A DNA stretch of 11,546 bases, taken from NCBI GenBank assembly GCA_035260485.1, contig DATFVC010000079.1, forward strand, positions 1 to 11,546, given 5' to 3'. This document shows positions 5,861-11,546 of this stretch, one piece after another; the stretch's first letter is position 1; every line of letters starts with the position of its first letter. The stretch is from VRUE01 sp035260485. GTDB taxonomy: Bacteria > Actinomycetota > Thermoleophilia > Solirubrobacterales > 70-9. The position numbers were made by a program, and so were the translations under genes. The notes under the pieces were generated by a model, which worked only from the letters and a program-made list of their open reading frames with translations, was not told the origin of the DNA and made no database searches.

Positions 5861-8293
5861 CTAGGAGACGGGCTGCTGGGGGATCTCGTGGAGCGGGGCG
5901 TTCTTCGAACCGCAGGCGGTGGGATCCAAGCGACCGCGGATGCGCCAGACGGTGACCGGGCCGCTGCGCGCCACCGGCGCCACTGCGGGCTCTCCGCGCA
6001 ACCAGCCGGCCTCCGGAGAGCGGACGGGCTTGCCAGGCTCGATGAAGTTGAGGAAGGGCGCAGTGACCAGGTAGTCGAGATCGGCGGCGTTGACGGCAGC
6101 GCGGAACTCGGCGCAGGTCGGGATCGCGTTGAAGGCGCCATGAGGACCCTCGACGCCGAGGTAGCGCACGCGGTTGGAGAGATCGGTGCCATAGAAGCCG
6201 TACTCGAGGAAGCCGGCGGTGGTGCCGGCGAGGCCGATGCGAGCATCGCTCACGCCACGTGCCCAACGGTAGGCGAAGTCGAGGTGCATGCCGGGGATGC
6301 TGGTTTCCGGGTCCGCGTTGAGGAAACGGTCGTGCAGGTAGTCCCGCTGCACCGGGTACCCGATCGCGACGATGGCGAGGGCGAGGGCAGCGAAGCCGGC
6401 GATAGTCGGAGCCCGCGGTCCCCTGCGGCGCCGGGCGAAGAGCAGGGCAGCCGGGATCAGCACAACCAGCAGCGCCACGAGCCAGCCAAAGAGCCGGTCC
6501 GGATCGCGCAGGACAGCATCCGAGCGGTCCGTGGCAACCAGAACCACCAACAGCACACCAAGCAACACCCACTCCCCCCAGCCGGACGTGCCGGGAGTTA
6601 GAGGTCCATATGGGTGCTTAACTCCCGGCACGTCGGATGTGGGAGCATGGAATCGGCCTCGGGCGATGATCGGAGCGAGGGGTAGCAGGGTTAGACCGGC
6701 CAGCAGCGCTGGGATTGCGTAGCGGATGTTGATCGCGAAGCCGACGGGAGCGCCCTCGGCGCCTGCCGCGCTCAGCGGGGTGAAGACGTAGGCGAGCATG
6801 CCGAACAGGGCTACGCCGCCGATCCAGCGGAGGACGCGCGTGCGGCCCCAGATAAGGGCCGCCAGGCCCCCCGCTATCGCGCCGGCGATGACCAGTGGCC
6901 AAAGGGCGCCAAAGGCTTGGTGAAGACCAGGCTCGAAGTAGTCGCGCCAGACGCCGGTGTCGGTCGCGTAGTGGACGATGCTGAAGTCGGGCCGTCCGTT
7001 CTGAAGCCGCTCAGGATGCGGCAGCGTGATCGGACCAAGGTGCTCTAGCTGGGGCAGGGGGTTGCCAGAGATGACCAAGTTCCGCAGGTACCAGTAGCCC
7101 CCGCCAGCAAGGGCCGCCGCGAACCACCAGCCGGTTGCTGCCCAGCGGCGCCCGGTCGGCGCCAGCACGACGACAGCCACGGTGAGGGCGGCTGCCATCG
7201 CGAGAGCGGTGGACTTCGTTCCCACCGCCATGCCGGTGGCAAGCCCCGCCGCCGCCAGCGGGACCGCGGTGGGGGTGGCCCGGTCGGGTGCTGGGCTTTT
7301 CGCCTCGCGGCTTTCCTCTCTCGCCGAGTGGTCCGTGCGAAAAACAGGACGCCGCACCCGACCGGGCCACCCCCACCGCGGCCTCAGGTGCGCTCCCCAG
7401 CCGGCGTTGATCAGAATCGCTATCGCCGCCAGCAAGAGCGCAGCTGCCATGAGGTCGTTCTTGGCAGCTCCTGGCTCTCGAACGACCAGGGTGTGGCACT
7501 CAAGGATTACGGCAGCTGCGACGACCGTAAGCGGGCCGCGCCCGTACGGCCTACCGATGCACCAAGCGGCGAGAAAGGCGAGAGCCAGCCAGCCGAAGTT
7601 GAGAAAGAGCGACAGCGTGTCGCGGTGGATGAGCAGGATCCCGTCCGCGTGCAACAGCTCCCCGTTCTGCGGGTAGAGCCAGTTCGTAAACACGGTCTCG
7701 GTGTAGTGCAGCCCGGTCACCGAGTGGCTCTGAGCAATGTCCACCGCAAACGGCAGGTGGTACCAGAGCGAGTCGAAATTGAAGATGCCTCGATCCAGCG
7801 CGTCCTTAGTCGTCAGCCCCCAGTGCGCGAACACAAGTGCAACGACCGCTATGGCGACGAATTGGAGATACCACGCCTGATTGCCAGCTTCGTCGGTCGT
7901 CCCTGAGAGGGAGACAGGGGTGGCCCGGTCGGGTGCGGCGTCCTGTTTTTCGCCCCTCCCGCTCGACGAGAGAGACGAACCGCCCGGCGAAAAACCCAGC
8001 ACCCGACCGGGCCACCCCTGTCTCCCCCCAGCCCCCGAGGCCAAAGCAATCCCACCGGCAAGCACCACAGACGCAGCCACCAGGCTTCCGGCATAGAGAA
8101 GGTTCACGACGCCGAGAAGCTCCGAGAGCCAGATGAGTAGGGCGACCGCCGCGATGACCTCAACTAGATGAGCAGGCGCTCCGTCCCAGGCGGGGAGAAG
8201 CTTCTGGCGCAGGCGCACCGCCGAGAACCCCAGCGAGAGGACCAGGACGGCAAGCAGGGCAGCGCTGAGAATGTAGGAGCCGGCGCTAACCAC
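5861..8293 (-). CDS. Polytopic GT-C-like glycosyltransferase-type membrane protein with three embedded palindromic elements
   Basis: An 810-aa protein with about a dozen hydrophobic segments and a soluble C-terminal part (about 650-810). After the first helices comes a large loop with acidic D166, D169 and D174 and the stretch FNFDSLWYHLPFAVDIA (171-187). This is typical of the first extracytoplasmic loop of GT-C (lipid-linked sugar-dependent, PMT/ArnT-like) transferases. Assignment to GT-C is by topology and this loop, so donor and acceptor are unknown. GTG start (8291-8293) with GGAG 6 nt upstream; 24 bp after the FtsB-like gene. Three palindromic elements lie in frame, at residues about 90-129, 305-344 and 554-570, adding about 95 residues; without them the protein would be near 715 aa. 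No frameshift or stop interrupts the frame. Confidence 0.8.
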   Translation of the reverse strand: MVSAGSYILSAALLAVLVLSLGFSAVRLRQKLLPAWDGAPAHLVEVIAAVALLIWLSELLGVVNLLYAGSLVAASVVLAGGIALASGAGGRQGWPGRVLGFSPGGSSLSSSGRGEKQDAAPDRATPVSLSGTTDEAGNQAWYLQFVAIAVVALVFAHWGLTTKDALDRGIFNFDSLWYHLPFAVDIAQSHSVTGLHYTETVFTNWLYPQNGELLHADGILLIHRDTLSLFLNFGWLALAFLAAWCIGRPYGRGPLTVVAAAVILECHTLVVREPGAAKNDLMAAALLLAAIAILINAGWGAHLRPRWGWPGRVRRPVFRTDHSAREESREAKSPAPDRATPTAVPLAAAGLATGMAVGTKSTALAMAAALTVAVVVLAPTGRRWAATGWWFAAALAGGGYWYLRNLVISGNPLPQLEHLGPITLPHPERLQNGRPDFSIVHYATDTGVWRDYFEPGLHQAFGALWPLVIAGAIAGGLAALIWGRTRVLRWIGGVALFGMLAYVFTPLSAAGAEGAPVGFAINIRYAIPALLAGLTLLPLAPIIARGRFHAPTSDVPGVKHPYGPLTPGTSGWGEWVLLGVLLVVLVATDRSDAVLRDPDRLFGWLVALLVVLIPAALLFARRRRGPRAPTIAGFAALALAIVAIGYPVQRDYLHDRFLNADPETSIPGMHLDFAYRWARGVSDARIGLAGTTAGFLEYGFYGTDLSNRVRYLGVEGPHGAFNAIPTCAEFRAAVNAADLDYLVTAPFLNFIEPGKPVRSPEAGWLRGEPAVAPVARSGPVTVWRIRGRLDPTACGSKNAPLHEIPQQPVS
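6585..6634. repeat. 50-51-bp palindromic element in the GT-C-like gene (type 2)
   Basis: Perfect 16-bp arms GACGTGCCGGGAGTTA (6585-6600) and its complement (6619-6634) enclose an 18-nt centre containing the palindrome CCATATGG (6606-6613). The host frame on the minus strand reads DVPGVKHPYGPLTPGTS; the plus strand in the matching phase reads DVPGVRGPYGCLTPGTS. Seventeen codons equal 51 nt, so insertion keeps the frame. It is unrelated in sequence to the two 118-bp elements in this gene. Confidence 0.85.
7264..7381. repeat. 118-bp palindromic element, copy B (type 1), in the GT-C-like gene
   Basis: Perfect 28-bp arms at 7264-7291 and 7354-7381 enclose a 62-nt centre. The inner 20 nt of the arm, GGGGTGGCCCGGTCGGGTGC, is shared with copy A (7909-8026); the outer 8 nt, CCGCGGTG, is not, yet is matched perfectly in its partner arm. 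The centre matches copy A at 49 of 62 positions when reverse-complemented, so the copies lie in opposite orientations. The host frame reads through it, beginning GWPGRVRRPVFR and ending APDRATP. Confidence 0.9.
7909..8026. repeat. 118-bp palindromic element, copy A (type 1), in the GT-C-like gene
   Basis: Perfect 28-bp arms at 7909-7936 and 7999-8026. The outer 8 nt are GGGAGACA, different from copy B but self-complementary here; the inner 20 nt equal those of copy B. Inside, TTTTTCGCC (7946-7954) can pair with GGCGAAAAA (7986-7994), extending the fold. The host frame reads GWPGRVLGFSPGG at one end and APDRATP at the other. It sits between the early membrane helices and the large GT-C loop, in a segment that looks like a loop. 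Confidence 0.9.
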
Positions 8294-8307
8294 CGGTATC
8301 TCCGCCG

Positions 8308-8332
8308 GGCCTCGGCGTCAGCCGCCGAGGCC
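8308..8332 (-). promoter_or_regulatory. Hairpin with the ftsB-like stop codon in its loop
   Basis: GGCCTCGGCG and CGCCGAGGCC form a perfect 10-bp stem around a 5-nt loop that contains the TGA stop of the FtsB-like gene. The ribosome site (GGAG) and GTG of the GT-C-like gene follow within 20 nt. There is no T-tract, so this is not a standard intrinsic terminator. It could tune expression between the two genes or protect the upstream message; neither is shown. Confidence 0.45.
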
Positions 8333-8689
8333 GTGGACGACGATCGGCGTCTCGCCTTCGGCGACCATGCCCTGGGCACGTGCCTTGCGGCTGATGACAA
8401 TCGGGTCTTCCGCCGTCTGGATGCGGTTGTGGAGACGCTTGTTTTCGCGCAGCATCTCGTGGAAGTCGGCTTTGGCGGCGGTGGTCGCGGTGTAGGTCTT
8501 GACGAAGTCGATCGCCGGGTTCAGATACGAGTAGAGGACCGCGGCAAGGACCAGGGTCAGCGCGATCCGACCCACCCGATCCCAACGGATGCGACTGACG
8601 CCGCGCCGTGCGGCCGGCTTCCGTCTCGCCGCCGGGCGCCGCCTGGGCCTGGAAGTGGTTCTCGATGCCGGCCGGGCGCGGGTTGCCAT
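8318..8689 (-). CDS. ftsB: FtsB/DivIC-like septum formation initiator protein
   Basis: A 123-aa bitopic membrane protein of the cell-division complex. The Arg/Ala/Pro-rich cytoplasmic N-terminus (1-40) is followed by one membrane helix (about 40-56), an extracytoplasmic coiled coil (about 60-92, AAKADFHEMLRENKRLHNRI) and the family's C-terminal pattern (DPIVISRKARAQGMVAEGET, 95-114). In the known divisome, FtsB/DivIC links FtsL and FtsQ/DivIB to septal wall synthesis. The ATG at 8687-8689 has AGGA 7 nt upstream. It lies 37 bp downstream of enolase, the gene order found in many actinomycetes and Firmicutes relatives, which supports the call. The stop codon sits in the loop of a hairpin. Confidence 0.88.
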   Translation of the reverse strand: MATRARPASRTTSRPRRRPAARRKPAARRGVSRIRWDRVGRIALTLVLAAVLYSYLNPAIDFVKTYTATTAAKADFHEMLRENKRLHNRIQTAEDPIVISRKARAQGMVAEGETPIVVHGLGG

Positions 8690-8726
8690 ACCCGGTCCTA
8701 CGCGGCCGAACGCCGCATTCCTGCAT

Positions 8727-10022
8727 CTAGCTCACGGGTTGGACGAATGCCTGCAGGCGGGGAAACTGGGCCATGTCGCCCAGCTCTTCCTCGATTCGCA
8801 GCAGGCGGTTGTACTTGGCCACGCGGTCGGAGCGCGACGGGGCGCCGGTCTTGATCTGGCCGGCGCCGACGGCGACGGCGAGGTCGGCGATCGTCGTGTC
8901 TTCGGTCTCACCCGAGCGGTGCGAGATCACCGGCGTGTAGCCGGCGTCACGGGCAATGCGGATCGCCTGCAGCGTCTCGCTGAGGGTTCCGATCTGGTTG
9001 ACCTTGACCAGGATCGAGTTGCCAACCCCAAGCTCGATCCCGCGCCGCAGGCGCTCCGGGTTGGTGACGAAGAGATCGTCGCCGACGAGCTGCACCCGCT
9101 TGCCGAGCCGCTCGGTGAGCAGCTTCCAACCGTCCCAGTCCTCCTCGTCCATACCGTCCTCGATCGAGACGATCGGATAGCGGTCGCAGGCATCCTCCCA
9201 GTAGGCGGCCATCTCCTCCGGGGAAAGCGAGCGATCCTCGTGCTCAAGCACGTAGGCGCCGCTCTCATACACCTCGCTGGTCGCCGGATCGAGGGCGATG
9301 AAGACATCAGAGCCAGGCTCATAGCCGGCCGCCTCAACGCCTGCCAGGACCGCCTGCAGCGCCGCCTCGTTGGAGTCGAGGTCGGGGGCGAAGCCCCCCT
9401 CATCGCCGCTCGCGGTCGAAAGTCCGCGCGAGGCGAGGCTCTTCTTCAAGGCGTGAAAGACCTCGGCGCCGACTCGCAGGCACTCGGAGAAGCTGGAAGC
9501 CCCCGCCGGCACCACCATGAACTCCTGGAAGTCGACCGAGTTGTCGGCATGAGCGCCGCCGTTGAGCACGTTCATCATCGGCACCGGCAGAATGCTCGGC
9601 TCGCCGCCGCCGTAGAGCTCGGCCAGGTAGCGGTAGAGAGGCTGCCCGGAGTCGAGCGCCGCAGCCTTGGCCGCAGCCAGCGAGACACCGAGGATCGCGT
9701 TGGCCCCCAGCCTGCCCTTGTTGGGCGTGCCGTCGAGCTCGATCATCGTCTCATCCAGCGCGCTTTGTTCTGCTGCTCGCGCCCCGGTCAGCGCGGCAGC
9801 GATCTCGCCGTTGACATTGTCAACTGCTCGCGAGACGCCCTTGCCGGCCCAGCGCTCGCCCCCGTCGCGCAGCTCGACCGCCTCGAACTCGCCGGTCGAG
9901 GCGCCGGAAGGCACCGCTGCCCGCCCGCGCGCGCCCGAGTCGAGCGCCACGTCGACCTCGACCGTCGGGTTGCCACGCGAGTCGAGGATTTGACGCGCGT
10001 GAATAGAGGAGATGGCGCTCAC
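8727..10022 (-). CDS. eno: Enolase (phosphopyruvate hydratase)
   Basis: A 431-aa, full-length enolase converting 2-phosphoglycerate to phosphoenolpyruvate. Signature stretches are all present: SGASTGEFEA (39-48), NGGAHADNSVDFQEFM (154-169), SGDEGGFAP (205-213, with general acid/base E208), D245, SIEDGMDEEDW (286-296, with E288) and VGDDLFVTNP (313-322, with D315) for Mg2+, KVNQIGTLSET (340-350, with catalytic base K340), ISHRSGETED (366-375) and KTGAPSRSDR (391-400). The start is GTG 10020-10022, giving the usual N-terminus (SAISSIHARQILDSRGNPT). No Shine-Dalgarno is present, but TAGACT lies exactly 9 nt upstream. It sits 43 bp after the foldase gene and 37 bp before the ftsB-like gene. Every catalytic residue I can place is intact. 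Confidence 0.97.
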   Translation of the reverse strand: MSAISSIHARQILDSRGNPTVEVDVALDSGARGRAAVPSGASTGEFEAVELRDGGERWAGKGVSRAVDNVNGEIAAALTGARAAEQSALDETMIELDGTPNKGRLGANAILGVSLAAAKAAALDSGQPLYRYLAELYGGGEPSILPVPMMNVLNGGAHADNSVDFQEFMVVPAGASSFSECLRVGAEVFHALKKSLASRGLSTASGDEGGFAPDLDSNEAALQAVLAGVEAAGYEPGSDVFIALDPATSEVYESGAYVLEHEDRSLSPEEMAAYWEDACDRYPIVSIEDGMDEEDWDGWKLLTERLGKRVQLVGDDLFVTNPERLRRGIELGVGNSILVKVNQIGTLSETLQAIRIARDAGYTPVISHRSGETEDTTIADLAVAVGAGQIKTGAPSRSDRVAKYNRLLRIEEELGDMAQFPRLQAFVQPVS

Positions 10023-10031
10023 GAGCGCGCC

Positions 10032-10059
10032 AGTCTATCGACGGCTGTGGCGGCGTCCA
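10032..10059 (-). promoter_or_regulatory. Promoter of enolase, likely leaderless
   Basis: On the minus strand TGGACG (10054-10059) and TAGACT (10032-10037) are 16 bp apart and TAGACT is 9 nt from the GTG start. With no Shine-Dalgarno, a leaderless enolase transcript independent of the foldase gene is plausible. Confidence 0.45.
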
Positions 10060-10065
10060 GCGGGG

Positions 10066-11439
10066 TTATTCGGATTCTGAGGGCGCTTCTTCAGGCGGTG
10101 CTTCTTCAGCGGGCGGCGGGACGGCGCCTTCTGGCAGGCCGGTAGCGCCTTCCGCAGCTTTGCTTTCTTCTCCCGCGGGGTGCGGGCGCTGTGCCAGCGG
10201 TTTGCCCTTCGGTTCCAGCGGCGTCACGGTGCCGGGAAGAGCCGGGACCAGCTGGGATACGGGGGCCGGGCAGGCTTCTGGAAGACCGCCTTTCGGATTT
10301 GCTTCGTAGCAGGCCGGCGCCGCCGTCGAAGGATGGCCGGTGCCCTTGAAGTTGGCGCAGCGTTCGATCGCATAGCCGGGGGCGCAGAACGTGCGCTGCG
10401 TCCACTCGGTGCTGAAGTCGGAGACGAAGTCGGCGAAGTATTCCTGTTCGGCCCGCTGCGCAAGCGTGCTCTGGATCTGGCTTTCAACCGTTTTCAGATC
10501 CTGCACGCTTCCCAGGGTCGAGTTCTCGACCTCGAATACGGTGTAGCCGCGTTTGGACTTGATCGGCCCTTCGACCAGGCCTTCCGGGGTGCTGAAGATC
10601 GCCGCGTTCAGGGGTTCTTCGAGGACGCCTTCCTGCAACGCTTTCTGCAAGCCGCCGCTTGCTTTGGTCGTCGGGTCTTCCGAGAATTCCTTGGCGACCT
10701 TCGTCCAGTTCTTCGCCGTGTCGTCCTTGCTCAGCGCGTCATGCGCTTCTTCGGCCTTTTTGCGGTCTTTGTTGACGATTATCCGCACGTCGCGAGTCGG
10801 TTTCTGCGTGAACTGGGTGTCCTTCGCCGCTTCGTAGTAGTTCTCGATTTCGCTCTGGCTCGGCGTCGGCACTTTTCCTTTCAGCTGTTCCTGGAGTGCT
10901 TTGCTGAGGATCTGGATCTTTACCCGTTCGTTGACGTCGGCGGGCGTGTAGTGCGATTCATTGAGGAATTTCTGGAATTCGGCTTCCGATTTGAAGCTTT
11001 CTTTCTTTACTTTCTTCAGTTCGGCAGCGACTTCCTTGTCACTCGCTTCGATGCCCCATTCGGCGGCCACTCCCTGCAGCCAGGCCGATTCGAACAGCGC
11101 GCTCAGCGCCGTTTTCTTCAGTTCTTCGTATTTGGCGTCACCGGGTTTCGGAACCGTTTTTTCGCCGCCCTGCGCCGCAGCCAGCTCAAGCGCGTGCTTG
11201 AATTTGGCTTCGGTGATATTGCCGATATCGCCGGGCGTGTCCTCGACCAGCGCCACGCTGCCGGAGGGAACGCTCGGGTTGCCGATCCCGTCGGCAATTG
11301 CCACCCAGGCGAAGAGAACGACGAAGGCGACGCCGAAGATCAGCAGGCCCAGTCGGCGCTCGGCCAGGGGACCAGCAGCGCTAGCGCCAGCGCCCCCGCC
11401 CTTGCCAGACGTCCCTCTCCTACCCTGATCCGGACTCAC
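10066..11439 (-). CDS. Membrane-anchored SurA/PrsA-like foldase with parvulin-type PPIase domain
   Basis: A 457-aa extracytoplasmic chaperone. After a Gly/Ser-rich cytoplasmic tail, residues 30-50 form one membrane helix (signal anchor). Residues about 60-210 are a Lys/Glu-rich helical SurA-N-like chaperone region, and about 215-307 a parvulin (PpiC) domain with ASGGLQ (260-265) and GPIKSKRGYTVFEVE (291-305). A Cys-containing segment (C352, C361, C377, C390) and a Pro/Glu/Ala-rich tail (from about 400) follow. It should assist folding of secreted proteins; prolyl isomerase activity is inferred. The GTG start at 11437-11439 overlaps the previous gene's TGA (GTGA). From about codon 75 the gene prefers GAA and AAA, unlike enolase, which prefers GAG. 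Confidence 0.85.
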   Translation of the reverse strand: MSPDQGRRGTSGKGGGAGASAAGPLAERRLGLLIFGVAFVVLFAWVAIADGIGNPSVPSGSVALVEDTPGDIGNITEAKFKHALELAAAQGGEKTVPKPGDAKYEELKKTALSALFESAWLQGVAAEWGIEASDKEVAAELKKVKKESFKSEAEFQKFLNESHYTPADVNERVKIQILSKALQEQLKGKVPTPSQSEIENYYEAAKDTQFTQKPTRDVRIIVNKDRKKAEEAHDALSKDDTAKNWTKVAKEFSEDPTTKASGGLQKALQEGVLEEPLNAAIFSTPEGLVEGPIKSKRGYTVFEVENSTLGSVQDLKTVESQIQSTLAQRAEQEYFADFVSDFSTEWTQRTFCAPGYAIERCANFKGTGHPSTAAPACYEANPKGGLPEACPAPVSQLVPALPGTVTPLEPKGKPLAQRPHPAGEESKAAEGATGLPEGAVPPPAEEAPPEEAPSESE

Positions 11440-11546
11440 GAAGCTGGGAGCATATCTTTTTGGACCATTTGCGAGCGCCCCGCCTCGCGCAAGCCCTCCG
11501 CCATCGCCAGCACGGCGGTGAGGCGGGCCTCGGGCTCGTCGGGGAC
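11436..11546 (-). CDS. C-terminal end of an unidentified protein (partial)
   Basis: The minus strand is open from the window edge to TGA 11436-11438, giving 36 residues: an amphipathic helix (EPEARLTAVLAMAEGLREAG) and a short tail. The TGA overlaps the foldase GTG by 4 bases (GTGA), a classic operon junction. In actinomycetes mfd or mazG often lies in this position upstream of eno-ftsB. A C-terminal Mfd helix is a possible match but the fragment is too short to decide. Confidence 0.6.
   Translation of the reverse strand, partial: VPDEPEARLTAVLAMAEGLREAGRSQMVQKDMLPAS
11449..11454 (-). promoter_or_regulatory. TATGCT -10-like element 9 nt before the foldase GTG
   Basis: Minus-strand TATGCT lies within the last codons of the upstream gene, exactly 9 nt before the foldase start, which has no Shine-Dalgarno. 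This could be an internal leaderless promoter; translational coupling through GTGA is an alternative explanation. Confidence 0.4.

Noticed and set aside
7806..8136. Small open frames across the 118-bp element on both strands, which look like short proteins
   Set aside because: They arise because the palindrome is open in several phases. None has a convincing ribosome site, and the host reading frame explains the coding.
8589..10145. 518-aa plus-strand open frame
   Set aside because: It is antisense to enolase, whose catalytic motifs are complete on the minus strand. The long frame reflects GC-rich codon symmetry.

Overview
The window is chromosomal DNA from a very GC-rich bacterium. The peptidyl-prolyl isomerase – enolase – FtsB-like gene order, the R/G/A-rich codon use and the frequent GTG starts point to an actinomycete. 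A Thermoleophilia (Solirubrobacterales-like) lineage is my best guess, but that is inference. Coding density is very high: the largest gap without a gene is about 100 bp. I see no tRNA, rRNA, CRISPR array, transposase or phage gene.

Layout. (1) Left block, minus strand (2938 down to 77): a zinc-ribbon protein with a rhomboid fold but no catalytic residues, a small helical protein, a UPF0173 metallo-hydrolase and an R2-like ligand-binding oxidase (R2lox). The first three are 2-9 bp apart and look like one operon. A plus-strand gene ends just left of R2lox (1-60). (2) Plus-strand block (3030-5487), divergent from block 1: class I fructose-bisphosphate aldolase, a membrane-anchored staphylococcal-nuclease-like protein, a small tail-anchored membrane protein, and an HTH/acidic/RG-rich protein. 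(3) Right block, minus strand (11546 down to 5494): the tail of an unidentified gene, a membrane-anchored parvulin-type foldase, enolase, an FtsB/DivIC-like divisome protein, a large GT-C-like polytopic membrane protein, and a 107-aa hypothetical protein. Aldolase and enolase are both glycolytic/gluconeogenic enzymes; the foldase, FtsB-like protein and GT-C-like protein suggest envelope growth.

The most unusual feature is three palindromic elements inside the reading frame of the GT-C-like gene. Two are 118-bp copies of one family in opposite orientations, with 28-bp perfect terminal arms. The outer 8 bp of those arms differ between copies yet stay perfectly self-complementary within each copy. 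The third is an unrelated 50-51-bp palindrome that encodes almost the same 17-residue peptide on both strands. All three keep the frame open and fall in segments that look like loops. They resemble in concept the protein-embedded palindromic elements of Rickettsia (RPEs), in an unrelated organism.

A second pattern is a TANNNT hexamer exactly 9 nt (four genes) or 6 nt (two genes) upstream of start codons that lack a Shine-Dalgarno sequence. This suggests leaderless transcription, whereas several other genes carry clear SD sequences.
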